A stretch of 64,000 nt of DNA. Origin: Rhodococcus triatomae BKS 15-14. Its GTDB lineage: Bacteria > Actinomycetota > Actinomycetes > Mycobacteriales > Mycobacteriaceae. The stretch is from NCBI GenBank assembly GCA_000341795.1, contig AODO01000012.1:186001-250000 (forward strand). Reading direction: 5' to 3'. Positions 8,519 through 17,593 of this stretch are shown one piece after another (the stretch's first letter is position 1; each line of letters starts with the position of its first letter). The translations under genes were made by a program, and so were the position numbers. The notes under the pieces are model-generated. The model did no database searches. It was not told the origin of the DNA and saw nothing but the letters and a program-made list of their open reading frames with translations.

Positions 8519-8522
8519 GGAC

Positions 8523-9305
8523 ATGCCGGACACCGCCATGCCGACGCTGTACCTGAGCCATGGTGCACCGCCGCTCGTCGACGACCAACTGTGGGTCTCC
8601 GAACTCGCGGCCTGGTCACGTGATCTGCCCCGGCCGAAAGCCGTCCTCATCGTGTCCGCGCACTGGGAATCCGCGCCGCTGACCATCGGGACGGTCACCA
8701 CCGGCACCCCCCTCATCTACGACTTCGGCGGGTTCGATCCCAAGTACCGCCGCGTGCGCTACGCCGCCCCCGGCGCTCCTGAGCTCGCCCGCACCGTCGC
8801 CGCCCTGATGCCGGACGACGAACCCGTCCACCACCGGCCCGATCGCGGCCTCGACCACGGTGCGTACGTACCGCTCACGGTCATGTACCCGGCCGCCGAC
8901 ATCCCGGTCCTGCAGGTCTCCCTGCCCACGCTCGACCCTCCCCGCCTGCTCCATCTCGGCGAGCGTCTGCGGCCACTGCGGGACGAGGGTGTGCTCATCG
9001 TCGGATCCGGCTTCACCACCCACGGCTTGCCGTTCCTCCGCGACTGGACGCCGAACGCCACGGCCCCGGGCTGGTCGAGGGAGTTCGACGGCTGGGCCGC
9101 CGAGCACTTCGCGGCCGGTGACGTCGACGGCCTGGTCGACTTCCGGAGCAAGGCACCGGGGATGCCGTACGCGCACCCGACGATCGAGCACTTCGCGCCG
9201 CTGTTCGTCGCGCTCGGCGCCTCCTCCGACGCCGAACAGGAACCCGACCAGGTGATCGACGGATTCTGGATGGGTCTGTCCAAGCGGTCCCTGCAGTTCG
9301 CCTGA
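8523..9305 (+). CDS. Class III extradiol ring-cleavage dioxygenase (LigB/DODA type)
   Basis: A 260-residue protein of the YgiD/DODA group, which opens catechol-type rings with non-haem Fe(II), or Zn in some relatives. Metal or active-site histidines are visible in LYLSHGAPP (His13), IVSAHWES and GLDHGAYVPL. Later GSGFTTHGLP matches the family. ATG 8523 is five bases after AGGAG. It is divergently paired with a MarR regulator through a shared dyad, indicating substrate-induced expression. The true aromatic substrate cannot be read from the sequence. Confidence 0.9.
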   Translation: MPDTAMPTLYLSHGAPPLVDDQLWVSELAAWSRDLPRPKAVLIVSAHWESAPLTIGTVTTGTPLIYDFGGFDPKYRRVRYAAPGAPELARTVAALMPDDEPVHHRPDRGLDHGAYVPLTVMYPAADIPVLQVSLPTLDPPRLLHLGERLRPLRDEGVLIVGSGFTTHGLPFLRDWTPNATAPGWSREFDGWAAEHFAAGDVDGLVDFRSKAPGMPYAHPTIEHFAPLFVALGASSDAEQEPDQVIDGFWMGLSKRSLQFA

Positions 9306-9358
9306 CCACCCGTGCGCGCCTTCGGTGGCCCGTCCCGCCGAGGACACGCACGGTCACG

Positions 9359-9811
9359 TCAGTGCTTCAGAAACTCCAGCGCCTGATCTGCGTGGGTGTT
9401 CGCGCGCAGCTCGCTCGCGATCACCTTCAGCACCGTTCGGTCCGTACCGATCACGAAGGTCGTGCGCTTCACCGGCATGAACTTCGCCAACAATCCGCGA
9501 CGCACACCGAACCGCTCGGCCACGGCACCGTCCGCGTCCGACAGGAGCGGGTAGTCGAAGGACTTCGCCGCCGCGAACGACGACTGCGTCTCGACGGCAT
9601 CCGTCGAAATTCCGGCCCGGGACGCTCCCACGGCGGCGAATTCGTCTGCCAGGTCACGGAAGTGGCACGCCTCCGCCGTGCACACCGGCGTGTTCGCGGC
9701 CGGATAGAAGAACAGCACGAGCGGCCCGGCCGCGACGAGTTCACTCAACGTCCGGACCATGCCGGACTGGTCGGGAAGCGCGAAGTCGGGTGCGTTGTCT
9801 CCGGGATTCAT
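9359..9811 (-). CDS. bcpB: Thiol peroxidase of the BCP/PrxQ family
   Basis: A 150-residue peroxiredoxin that reduces peroxides using thioredoxin-type donors. Peroxidatic Cys44 lies in TPVCTAEACHF and the resolving Cys49 five residues later, the PrxQ spacing. The N-terminus GDNAPDFALPDQ and the arginine-containing C-terminal half fit. The start at 9811 gives MNPGDNAP; longer versions add a low-complexity basic leader and are unlikely. The position just before trpE on the opposite strand matches mycobacterial bcpB. Confidence 0.92.
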   Translation of the reverse strand: MNPGDNAPDFALPDQSGMVRTLSELVAAGPLVLFFYPAANTPVCTAEACHFRDLADEFAAVGASRAGISTDAVETQSSFAAAKSFDYPLLSDADGAVAERFGVRRGLLAKFMPVKRTTFVIGTDRTVLKVIASELRANTHADQALEFLKH

Positions 9812-9843
9812 GCGCCGAGAGTACTGGCTCGACCCGCGTCGAT

Positions 9844-9849
9844 TACGGT
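9844..9849 (+). promoter_or_regulatory. -10 box of a probable leaderless promoter
   Basis: TACGGT ends six bases before ATG 9856, with no ribosome-binding site, matching the leaderless pattern seen elsewhere in the window. Confidence 0.35.
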
Positions 9850-9855
9850 CGGCGG

Positions 9856-10542
9856 ATGCGGACGATCGTGCGGGCCTTCTGGGGGCCACGGCCGGAACCC
9901 GTCGAGGCGGTGGCCGACCGCTGGCTGTCGACGCTCACGGCGCTCGACGCGCTGGTCCCCGGTGACCGATGGCAGCTGGTTCGTGCGTCGGAGACGCCAA
10001 CCGAGCTGGTGCCCGACCGTGAGTCGCTGCTCGCGGCCCTGCGGACCGCCGGATCCGAGGAGGACTGGTCGGACGTCATCGGCACCGGGTTGCGACTGAC
10101 CCGCACCACGAGATCGGGCGGTGAGATCGAGGTGAGCGTGCTGGCCGGCGGCGCACCCGAGTACCTGCTGCAATCCGTCGTGATCGGCATCACCACACCC
10201 ACCGGGTTCGCGGATCTGGAGACTCGGCTCCTGTCGGCGCTCGTTCTCGCCTGGGATCCGGACGTCGGCGACGTGACCGACGACGACATCCTCGACGCAC
10301 TCGAGGACCGTGCCGGGTTCGCTGTCGGTGACCCCGCGATCGGTCGACACGCCTACCTGTCCGCGCGGCGCGCAGCCCGCTGGCCGGACGGCCTCCGTGC
10401 AGTTCGGCGGGAGGTCGTCGCCGATGGCGTCCTCGTCGACGTCGGCGCGGCACCGGACGAGGTCGTGGGCGCGTACCGACTCCTGCGGGACGCCGGCGCT
10501 CTCGAGCCACTGCCGACGCCGATGGATCGCGCGGTCTGGTAG
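9856..10542 (+). CDS. Imm52-like immunity protein, orphan
   Basis: A 228-residue soluble acidic protein. The N-terminus has an aromatic-Trp-Gly-Pro-Arg motif (AFWGPRPEP) followed by a helix with repeated Ala/Leu. This resembles the start of the Imm52 family of immunity proteins that neutralise polymorphic toxins. The rest ([23 protein letters not shown]) shows no enzyme motif. No toxin, Rhs, WXG100 or secretion gene lies beside it; its neighbours are bcpB and trpE. The assignment is by memory of a short motif and is tentative. Otherwise it is a conserved hypothetical. Confidence 0.5.
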   Translation: MRTIVRAFWGPRPEPVEAVADRWLSTLTALDALVPGDRWQLVRASETPTELVPDRESLLAALRTAGSEEDWSDVIGTGLRLTRTTRSGGEIEVSVLAGGAPEYLLQSVVIGITTPTGFADLETRLLSALVLAWDPDVGDVTDDDILDALEDRAGFAVGDPAIGRHAYLSARRAARWPDGLRAVRREVVADGVLVDVGAAPDEVVGAYRLLRDAGALEPLPTPMDRAVW

Positions 10543-10576
10543 ACGGCCATCGCAGTCCCGTCCGACCGCTCCTGCC

Positions 10577-12154
10577 ATGATTGACCCCATGTCCGGCGAG
10601 TCAACCATCGTTCCCTCCGCAGCCGACACGGCCGCAGCCACCACCTCCCGCGCGCAGTTCCGGGCGCTCGCGGCCGAGCACCGGGTCGTGCCGGTCACAC
10701 GAAAGGTGCTGGCGGACTCGGAGACTCCGCTGTCCGCCTATCGCAAGCTGGCCGCCGACCGGCCCGGCACCTTCCTGCTGGAGTCCGCCGAGAACGGACG
10801 ATCGTGGTCGCGCTGGTCCTTCGTCGGCGTCGGCTCGCCCGCCGCGCTGACCGTCGTCGACGGCGAGGCGGCGTGGTACGGCAACGTCCCCGCGGGCGCG
10901 CCCTCCGGCGGCGATCCGATCGCGGCCCTCGCGCAGACCCTCGAACTCCTGCGCAGCGAGCACCTCCCGGACATGCCGCCGCTGACCGGCGGCATGGTCG
11001 GGTTCCTCGGCTACGACGTCGTGCGCAGGCTCGAACGGCTCCCCAGTCACGCCGTGGACGACCTGCAGATCCCCGAGATGGTCATGCTGCTCGCCACCGA
11101 CCTCGCCGCCGTCGATCACCACGAGGGCGCGATCACGCTGATCGCCAACGCCGTGAACTGGGACGGCAGTGACGAACGGGTCGACGAGGCCTACGACGAC
11201 GCCGTCGCGCGTCTCGACGAGATGACCCGGGCGCTCGGCGCGCCCTCCCCGTCCACCGTCTCGACGTTCACCACGCCCGCCCCCGAGTTCCGACGCCAGC
11301 GGACCACCGAGGAATTCGGCGCCGACGTCCGTCGCCTGATCTCCGAGATCGAAGCGGGCGAAGCATTCCAGGTGGTGCTCTCACAGCGGTTCGAGATGGA
11401 CACCGACGCTGCTCCCGTCGACATCTATCGGATGCTCCGCGCCTCCAATCCGAGCCCGTACATGTATCTCGTCAACGTCCCCGACGGCGACGGCGGCACC
11501 GCGTTCGCGATCGTCGGGTCCAGCCCCGAATCGCTGGTCACCGTGAAGGACGGCACCGCCACCACGCATCCCATCGCGGGCACCCGGTGGCGCGGCGACA
11601 CCGAGGAGGAGGACCTCCTGCTGGAGAAGGACCTCATCGCGGACGAGAAGGAGAACTCGGAGCACCTCATGCTCGTCGACCTCGGACGCAACGACCTCGG
11701 CCGCGTGTGCGAGCCCGGCACGGTCAAGGTGCACGACTACCGGCACGTCGAGCGCTACAGCCACGTCATGCACCTCGTCTCCACCGTGACCGGACGGCTG
11801 GCCGACGGCAAGCACGCCCTCGACGCCGTCACCGCCTGCTTCCCGGCGGGCACCCTGTCGGGCGCGCCCAAGGTCCGGGCGATGGAACTCATCGACGAAC
11901 TCGAACCCACGCGTCGAGGCATCTACGGCGGCATCGTCGGCTACCTCGATTTCGCGGGTGACGCGGACACCGCGATCGCGATCCGCTCGGCGCTGGTCAA
12001 GGACGGCACGGCGTACGTGCAGGCGGGCGCCGGTGTCGTCGCCGACTCCGATCCCGTCTACGAGGACACCGAGGCGAGGAACAAGGCCATGTCCGCGCTC
12101 AGTGCGATCGCTGCCGCGGGCACCCTGCGCACCATCGGCGGCGGCGATGAGTGA
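10577..12154 (+). CDS. trpE: Anthranilate synthase component I
   Basis: Makes anthranilate from chorismate with ammonia from a TrpG/PabA subunit not present here. The 525-residue protein has the tryptophan-feedback LLES motif at residues 67-70 and the chorismate-binding domain. That domain includes [35 protein letters not shown] and [18 protein letters not shown]. Two ATGs (10577 and 10589) are possible and neither has a ribosome-binding site, so the start is uncertain by four residues. There is no Trp-codon leader peptide upstream, so classical attenuation is not supported. Confidence 0.96.
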   Translation: MIDPMSGESTIVPSAADTAAATTSRAQFRALAAEHRVVPVTRKVLADSETPLSAYRKLAADRPGTFLLESAENGRSWSRWSFVGVGSPAALTVVDGEAAWYGNVPAGAPSGGDPIAALAQTLELLRSEHLPDMPPLTGGMVGFLGYDVVRRLERLPSHAVDDLQIPEMVMLLATDLAAVDHHEGAITLIANAVNWDGSDERVDEAYDDAVARLDEMTRALGAPSPSTVSTFTTPAPEFRRQRTTEEFGADVRRLISEIEAGEAFQVVLSQRFEMDTDAAPVDIYRMLRASNPSPYMYLVNVPDGDGGTAFAIVGSSPESLVTVKDGTATTHPIAGTRWRGDTEEEDLLLEKDLIADEKENSEHLMLVDLGRNDLGRVCEPGTVKVHDYRHVERYSHVMHLVSTVTGRLADGKHALDAVTACFPAGTLSGAPKVRAMELIDELEPTRRGIYGGIVGYLDFAGDADTAIAIRSALVKDGTAYVQAGAGVVADSDPVYEDTEARNKAMSALSAIAAAGTLRTIGGGDE

Positions 12155-12827
12155 CACCGAGCCCGCCCCCGCCAGGCGGTCGTCCGCGGCGGCCGCGTTG
12201 CCTGCGCTGCTCCTGGCGGTGGCGGCGCTGTGCCTGTGGGCGTCCTCCCGGATGACGTGGGTGCTGGTCGATTCGTTCGACGGACTCGGTGAGGCGCGCA
12301 CGACCGCCCTGATCGGCGGGACGTGGGCGGCCGCGACCACCCCGCTGGCGCTCGCGCTGCTCGCCGCGATCGCGGCGTCCTTCGCGGTCCGCGGGTGGGC
12401 GCTGCGCGTGCTGGCGGTTCTCGTTGCGGTCGTCGCCGTCGCGGCGATCGTGCCTGCGGTGACGTTGCTGGCGTCCGACATCGACACCGATCGCGCGGGA
12501 CGGCTCGCGGAACTGCCCGACCGGGCCGACGTGACGGGCACGGAGGTGTCCACCGGACCCGCGCTGCTGGTGCTCGCCGGGGGAGTCGTGGCTCTCGTCG
12601 CGGCTGCTCTGCTGCTTCGGCGCGCGGCGGTCAGTACCGGTCTGTCGGCGAAGTACTCGGCACCGGCTGCGCGGCGTGACGAGGCGGTCAAGCGCCGGGA
12701 GTCGGGCGAGCCGCCGAGCCAGCGGGTGCTGTGGGACGCGCTCGATGCGGGTGACGATCCCACCGACGACGACGCCGACGGCCAGGACGGACCGGGTCCC
12801 GACTCAGGCACGGACACCCGCCGTTAG
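12147..12827 (+). CDS. Trp region conserved membrane protein
   Basis: A 226-residue protein with four predicted transmembrane helices (about residues 15-37, 52-77, 80-104 and 129-150) and a long hydrophilic, acidic C-terminal tail. Its ATG lies eight bases before the end of trpE, so translation is coupled. Proteins of this kind sit between trpE and trpC in many actinobacteria (the trp-associated membrane protein family) and have no established function. A structural role or export of an intermediate is speculation. Confidence 0.9.
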   Translation: MSDTEPAPARRSSAAAALPALLLAVAALCLWASSRMTWVLVDSFDGLGEARTTALIGGTWAAATTPLALALLAAIAASFAVRGWALRVLAVLVAVVAVAAIVPAVTLLASDIDTDRAGRLAELPDRADVTGTEVSTGPALLVLAGGVVALVAAALLLRRAAVSTGLSAKYSAPAARRDEAVKRRESGEPPSQRVLWDALDAGDDPTDDDADGQDGPGPDSGTDTRR

Positions 12828-12846
12828 TCAAGACATGGGCGGCATC

Positions 12847-12852
12847 TAGGCT
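12847..12852 (+). promoter_or_regulatory. Possible trpC promoter -10 box
   Basis: TAGGCT fits TAnnnT and lies 59 bases before the trpC start. It would give a leader of about 53 bases that contains no Trp codons and no strong hairpin. Confidence 0.35.
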
Positions 12853-12911
12853 TGCTCGGACGGATGACGTTTCTCACAATCGGCAACTGCCCAGAAAGGA
12901 CTCGGGACGCG

Positions 12912-13721
12912 ATGACAGTTCTCGATTCGATTCTCGACGGGGTGCGCGCCGACGTCGCCGCTCGCGAATCCCAGCTCGACTTCGCCGCCGTCAAGGCCGC
13001 CGCCGCAGCCGCTGCGCCCGCACTCGACGCGTCCGCCGCGCTCCGGGCGGACGGCATCGGGGTCATCGCGGAGGTCAAGCGGGCCAGCCCGTCCAAGGGT
13101 GAGCTGTCCACGATCGCCGATCCGGCCTCGCTGGCCCACGCCTACGAGGAGGGCGGGGCGCGCGTGATCAGCGTGCTCACCGAGGAGCGGCGCTTCAAGG
13201 GCTCGCTCGCCGACCTCGACGCCGTCCGCAAGGCCGTGTCCATCCCGGTTCTGCGCAAGGACTTCATCGTCGGCCCGTACCAGATCCACGAGGCACGCGC
13301 CCACGGTGCCGACGTGATCCTGCTGATCGTGGCGGCGCTCGATCAGAACACCCTGGCGTCGCTGCTCGACCGGACCGAGTCGCTGGGCATGACCGCCCTC
13401 GTCGAGGTGCACACCGAGGAAGAAGCCGATCGCGCACTGGAAGCGGGTGCCAGCGTCATCGGCATCAACGCCCGCAACCTCAAGACCCTCGAGGTCGACC
13501 GCGACACCTTCGCACGCATCGCGCCGGGTCTGCCGAGCCACGTCGTCAAGATCGCCGAGTCCGGTGTCCGCGGCACCGCGGACCTGCTCGCCTACGCGGG
13601 CGCGGGCGCCGACGCGGTACTCGTCGGCGAGGGACTGGTCACCAGCGGCGACCCCCGCACCGCGGTCAAGGATCTGGTTGCGGCTGGGACACATCCGTCC
13701 TGCCCGAAACCGGCTCGCTGA
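12912..13721 (+). CDS. trpC: Indole-3-glycerol phosphate synthase
   Basis: Closes the indole ring from CdRP. The 269-residue single-domain TIM barrel is not fused to TrpF. Motifs are [13 protein letters not shown] (catalytic Lys region), [22 protein letters not shown] and KIAESGVRG. The ATG follows AAAGGA by eleven bases. An earlier in-frame ATG (12864) is possible but not needed. Its substrate CdRP is presumably supplied by PriA, since no trpF is present. Confidence 0.95.
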   Translation: MTVLDSILDGVRADVAARESQLDFAAVKAAAAAAAPALDASAALRADGIGVIAEVKRASPSKGELSTIADPASLAHAYEEGGARVISVLTEERRFKGSLADLDAVRKAVSIPVLRKDFIVGPYQIHEARAHGADVILLIVAALDQNTLASLLDRTESLGMTALVEVHTEEEADRALEAGASVIGINARNLKTLEVDRDTFARIAPGLPSHVVKIAESGVRGTADLLAYAGAGADAVLVGEGLVTSGDPRTAVKDLVAAGTHPSCPKPAR

Positions 13722-13772
13722 CCGTCCGACCCGGACGGTGGGTGAGGACGCGCACTAGGGCAGACTGAACGG

Positions 13773-15104
13773 GTGACTGCAGACGATCCCGTACTTTCCG
13801 CCAAGGGCTTCCCCAGCACGAACCAGGGCCTGCCGCTCATGAGCGAGGCCGTGGCCGTCCCCAGCGCGCACGAACCCGATGCAGGCGGACACTTCGGGGT
13901 CTTCGGTGGCCGGTACCTTCCCGAGGCCCTGATGGCCGTGATCGAAGAGGTCACCGCCGCCTACGAGAAGGAACGCAGCGACCCGGGGTTCCTGGCCGAA
14001 CTCGACCGTCTCCAGCGCGACTACACCGGCCGGCCCTCGCCGGTCTACGAGGCGACCCGGCTCAGCGAGCATGCGGGCGGTGCGCGGTTGTTCCTCAAGC
14101 GCGAGGACCTCAACCACACCGGCTCCCACAAGATCAACAACGTGCTGGGGCAGGTGCTGCTCGCCAAGCGCATGGGCAAGACCCGCATCATCGCCGAGAC
14201 GGGTGCCGGTCAGCACGGCGTCGCGACCGCGACCGCGTGCGCTCTCTTCGGTCTCGAGTGCCTCGTGTACATGGGCGAGGTCGACACGAAGCGGCAGGCC
14301 CTGAACGTCGCGCGCATGCGGCTGCTCGGCGCCGAGGTCGTCGCCGCCGTGACGGGCTCGCGCACGCTCAAGGACGCCATCAACGAAGCGATGCGCGACT
14401 GGGTCACCAACGCCGACAACACCTACTACTGCTTCGGCACCGCCGCCGGGCCGCACCCGTTTCCGGCGATGGTCCGCGACTTCCAGCGCATCATCGGTCT
14501 CGAGGCGCGCGCCCAGGTGCAGGCGCTGACCGGACGCCTGCCGGATGCCGTCGTCGCGTGCGTCGGCGGTGGGTCCAACGCCATCGGGATCTTCCACCCG
14601 TTCATCGACGACCCGTCGGTGAGGCTGGTCGGCATCGAAGCCGGAGGGGACGGCGTCGAGACCGGACGGCACGCCGCGACCATCGGCGGCGGTACCCACG
14701 GGGCCCTGCACGGCGCGTACTCGTACCTCCTTCAGGACGAGGACGGGCAGACCATCGAGTCGCACTCGATCTCCGCCGGCCTGGACTACCCCGGTGTCGG
14801 ACCGGAACATTCGTGGCTCGCCGACACTGGCCGTGCCGAGTACCGGTCCGCCACCGACACCGACGCGATGGAGGCGTTCCGGTTGCTGTGCCGGACCGAG
14901 GGCATCATCCCGGCGATCGAATCCGCGCACGCCGTCGCGGGTGCGCTCGAGCTCGGCCGGGAACTCGGAGAGGGAGCGATCGTCGTGGTGAACCTCTCGG
15001 GCCGCGGCGACAAGGACGTCGACACCGCAGGCAAGTGGTTCGGGTACCTGCCCGCCGAAAGCAGCGACGCCGACAGCACCGACACCGAAGGAGCCGCGCA
15101 GTGA
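13773..15104 (+). CDS. trpB: Tryptophan synthase beta chain
   Basis: A PLP enzyme of 443 residues that condenses indole with serine. The PLP lysine is Lys120 in HTGSHKINN. The phosphate-binding loop [10 protein letters not shown], the indole-site region AETGAGQHG and the closing motif LSGRGDKD are all present. The GTG start leaves a roughly 35-residue extension before the conserved [10 protein letters not shown], as in other actinobacteria. Its stop overlaps the trpA GTG (GTGA), consistent with stoichiometric synthesis of the complex. Confidence 0.97.
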   Translation: MTADDPVLSAKGFPSTNQGLPLMSEAVAVPSAHEPDAGGHFGVFGGRYLPEALMAVIEEVTAAYEKERSDPGFLAELDRLQRDYTGRPSPVYEATRLSEHAGGARLFLKREDLNHTGSHKINNVLGQVLLAKRMGKTRIIAETGAGQHGVATATACALFGLECLVYMGEVDTKRQALNVARMRLLGAEVVAAVTGSRTLKDAINEAMRDWVTNADNTYYCFGTAAGPHPFPAMVRDFQRIIGLEARAQVQALTGRLPDAVVACVGGGSNAIGIFHPFIDDPSVRLVGIEAGGDGVETGRHAATIGGGTHGALHGAYSYLLQDEDGQTIESHSISAGLDYPGVGPEHSWLADTGRAEYRSATDTDAMEAFRLLCRTEGIIPAIESAHAVAGALELGRELGEGAIVVVNLSGRGDKDVDTAGKWFGYLPAESSDADSTDTEGAAQ

Positions 15105-15904
15105 GCGCCCCGCACGAACGCCTCACCGAGATCTTCACGACCTGCCGCGCCGAGAAGCGCGCCGCGCTGGTGGGGTACCTCCCGGTCGGCTACCCGACGG
15201 TCGAGAAGTCCATCGAGGCCGTCACCACGCTCGTGGAGGGTGGCTGTGACCTCGTGGAGGTCGGCATCCCGTACAGCGATCCGGTCATGGACGGCACGAC
15301 GATCCAGAACGCGGCCAACGCCGCGCTCGCCGCGGGTGTCCGCGTGCGCGACGTGTTCCCGGCGGTCAAGGCCGTCACGGACGCGGGCGGCGCCGCCGTC
15401 GTCATGACGTACTGGAACCTCGTGCTCAAGTACGGGGTCGAGAACTTCGCCCGAGACCTCGCCGCCGCGGGTGGGCTCGGCATCATCACCCCGGACCTGA
15501 TTCCCGACGAGGCCGCCGACTGGATCGCCGCCTCCGACAGATACGGCCTGGGCCGCATCTTCCTCGTGGCGCCGAGCTCGACCGCCGAGCGTCTCGCCAT
15601 GACCGTCGACTCGTGCCGCGGTTTCGTGTACGCGACCTCGACGATGGGAGTCACCGGCGCCCGGGAGGCCGTCGACAACCGCGCCCCGGAGATCGTCGGT
15701 CGAGTGCGTGCGCACTCCGACATCCCCGTCGGCGTCGGGCTCGGTGTCCGGTCGGGTGCGCAGGCGGCGGAGATCGCGGCATACGCGGACGCGGTGATCG
15801 TCGGTTCCGCACTCGTCACCGCCGCCGGTGAGGGCCCGGACGCGGTGCGTGCCCTCACCGCCGACCTCGCGGCCGGTGTCCGTTCGGCTACCGTGGCGTC
15901 GTGA
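15101..15904 (+). CDS. trpA: Tryptophan synthase alpha chain
   Basis: A 267-residue TIM barrel that cleaves indole glycerol phosphate and channels indole to TrpB. The catalytic acid is in [13 protein letters not shown] (Asp) with the partner Glu upstream. [12 protein letters not shown] and VGLGVRSG form the phosphate site. GTG 15101 overlaps the trpB stop and its own stop overlaps the lgt GTG, giving a tightly packed trpB-trpA-lgt run. Confidence 0.97.
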   Translation: MSAPHERLTEIFTTCRAEKRAALVGYLPVGYPTVEKSIEAVTTLVEGGCDLVEVGIPYSDPVMDGTTIQNAANAALAAGVRVRDVFPAVKAVTDAGGAAVVMTYWNLVLKYGVENFARDLAAAGGLGIITPDLIPDEAADWIAASDRYGLGRIFLVAPSSTAERLAMTVDSCRGFVYATSTMGVTGAREAVDNRAPEIVGRVRAHSDIPVGVGLGVRSGAQAAEIAAYADAVIVGSALVTAAGEGPDAVRALTADLAAGVRSATVAS

Positions 15905-16926
15905 CGTCCACTGTCGATCTGCTCGCCTACATACCGAGCCCACCGCAGGGTGTGTGGGAAATCGGTCCATTTCCGTTGCGCGCCTATGCGTTCTTCATCA
16001 TCGTCGGAATCGTCGTCGCCGTGGTGTGGGGCGACCGCCGGTGGGTGGCACGCGGTGGCGACAAGGGCACGGTCCTCGACGTCGCCATCTGGGCGGTGCC
16101 GTTCGGTCTGATCGGCGGTCGGCTCTACCACGTCCTCACCGACTGGAGCACGTACTTCGGTGAGGGTGGCAATCCCGGTGACGCGCTGAAGATCTGGCAG
16201 GGCGGGCTCGGAATCTGGGGTGCCGTCGCCTTCGGTGCCCTCGGTGCCTGGATCGGGTGCCGCCAGCGGGGCGTGTCCGTCGCGGCGCTCGGTGACGCGA
16301 TCGCCCCGGGAATCCTGTTGGCGCAGGCCGTCGGCCGACTCGGAAACTGGTTCAACCAGGAGCTGTACGGACGCGAGACCACCGTCCCGTGGGGCCTGGA
16401 GATCTACGAGCGGGTCAACGACGCGGGCCGCCTCGACCAGCTCGCCGGGACCTCCAACGGTGTCGTCGAGAAGGTGGTGCACCCGACGTTCCTGTACGAG
16501 CTGATCTGGAACGTGTTGATCGTGATCCTGCTCGTCGTGGTGGATCGCCGGTTCCGGATCGGGCACGGACGACTGTTCGCGCTCTACGCGGCGGGCTACA
16601 GCCTCGGCCGGTTCTTCGTCGAACTCATGCGCGACGACCATGCGACGCACATCGCGGGCATCCGCATCAACTCGTTCACGTCCGCGATCGTCTTCGCGCT
16701 CGCTCTCGCGTATGTCGTGCTCGCGACGAAGGGCCGTGAGACGCCCGCCGAACTGCGGATCGGAAAGGCCAGGGAGCGGTACCTCGCGGATCATCCGGAC
16801 GAGACGAACGACGCCGAGCGTCCGGCCGAACCGGAGGGTGCGGAGAAGCCCGGCGAAGCGGACACCGGGCAGGGCGACGGTGCGTCGAGCACCGAGTCGT
16901 CCAGCAGCCGAGGGGAGAACTCGTGA
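15901..16926 (+). CDS. lgt: Prolipoprotein diacylglyceryl transferase
   Basis: An inner-membrane enzyme that transfers diacylglycerol to the lipobox cysteine. The 341 residues include about seven membrane helices. The signature GRLGNWFNQELYGRET is near residues 142-157, and helix 1 is preceded by the conserved IGPFPLRAYAF. The C-terminus carries an approximately 60-residue acidic, Pro/Glu-rich tail beyond the catalytic core; such tails are common in actinobacterial Lgt. Several lipoproteins in this window (livK product, polar amino acid binding protein) are likely substrates. Confidence 0.95.
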   Translation: MTSTVDLLAYIPSPPQGVWEIGPFPLRAYAFFIIVGIVVAVVWGDRRWVARGGDKGTVLDVAIWAVPFGLIGGRLYHVLTDWSTYFGEGGNPGDALKIWQGGLGIWGAVAFGALGAWIGCRQRGVSVAALGDAIAPGILLAQAVGRLGNWFNQELYGRETTVPWGLEIYERVNDAGRLDQLAGTSNGVVEKVVHPTFLYELIWNVLIVILLVVVDRRFRIGHGRLFALYAAGYSLGRFFVELMRDDHATHIAGIRINSFTSAIVFALALAYVVLATKGRETPAELRIGKARERYLADHPDETNDAERPAEPEGAEKPGEADTGQGDGASSTESSSSRGENS

Positions 16927-17420
16927 CCGGTCCGGCAGACGACTGGCAGGAGCGCATCGAGTCGGGGCGCTCCTTCTACCCCGATTTCGAGGAGATGTAT
17001 CCGCCGAAACCGGATCCCGTCGTTCCGCCGTACCCGCCGTCCGGTCACCCGGGCCCTGTCGACGGGACCCGGCAGTTCGCGGCGGTGCCCGGGTACGGGC
17101 ATCTGGCCGCGGATGCGGGGGCGCCGTTCGGCCGGGACCCGCTGACCGGCGAGCCGTTGTCGGACAAGTCGCGGACCGCGGCGGGGTTGCTCCAGGTGCT
17201 GCTGCCGTTCGTCGGTCTCTGCGGAGTGGGGCGCATCTACACGGGGAGCACCACCATCGGGCTGATCCAGTTGCTCGGCATGTTCGTCGCGATGTTCATG
17301 TCGCTGCTGCTGATCGGTATCCCGTTCATGATCGCGATCTGGTTCTGGACGGTCATCGACGGCATCCTCATGCTCACGGGCACGGTTCGGGACTCGTACG
17401 GACGCAAGCTGCGAAGCTGA
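16923..17420 (+). CDS. TM2 domain-containing membrane protein
   Basis: A 165-residue protein. A Pro-rich soluble N-terminus (residues 1-75, with repeated PP/YP) is followed by a TM2 domain. That domain has a first helix LLQVLLPFVGLCGVGRIYTG with the domain's characteristic G-x-x-RIY/F-x-G turn, and a second helix pair ending DGILMLTGTVRDSYGR. GTG 16923 overlaps the lgt stop by four bases. TM2 proteins have no defined biochemical role, and coupling to lgt hints at an envelope function. Confidence 0.88.
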   Translation: MTGPADDWQERIESGRSFYPDFEEMYPPKPDPVVPPYPPSGHPGPVDGTRQFAAVPGYGHLAADAGAPFGRDPLTGEPLSDKSRTAAGLLQVLLPFVGLCGVGRIYTGSTTIGLIQLLGMFVAMFMSLLLIGIPFMIAIWFWTVIDGILMLTGTVRDSYGRKLRS

Positions 17421-17476
17421 GGACAGGGCGGGGTCGGCCTCGAAATTCGGCCTGCTCCGTGGGCCATACCCGCTGT

Positions 17477-17482
17477 TAAACT
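17477..17482 (+). promoter_or_regulatory. gltBD promoter, extended -10 box
   Basis: TAAACT preceded by TGT (17474-17476) forms an extended -10 element in an A/T-rich patch that stands out from the surroundings. Transcription from about 17489 would give a leader of about 105 bases before gltB. Confidence 0.5.
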
Positions 17483-17494
17483 GTGCGCACCCGA

Positions 17495-17586
17495 GTGTGA
17501 CGCTCGGTCGATCCCTCCCTCTGGCGCCACACCGGTTGCCGCCTGCCTCGGGGCCACGTGCCCGTGACGGTGGCCTCCCGTGGAGG
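17495..17586 (+). promoter_or_regulatory. Structured gltB leader RNA with sequestered ribosome-binding site
   Basis: Three stems can form. Stem 1 pairs GTGTG-CGC (17495-17503) with GCG-CACAC (17524-17532), with one mismatch. Stem 2 pairs GGCCAC (17552-17557) with GTGGCC (17570-17575). Stem 3 pairs CCTCC (17574-17578) with the gltB Shine-Dalgarno GGAGG (17582-17586) around a 3-base loop. Stems 2 and 3 share two bases, so they compete. That is the layout of a translational switch or an RNA thermometer-like element. No known riboswitch class is recognised. Confidence 0.5.
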
Positions 17587-17593
17587 TGTCCAG

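Noticed and set aside
10543-10588. Possible trp attenuator before trpE
   Set aside because: The gap is only about 35-45 bases, has no Trp codons in a leader frame and no terminator/antiterminator pair.
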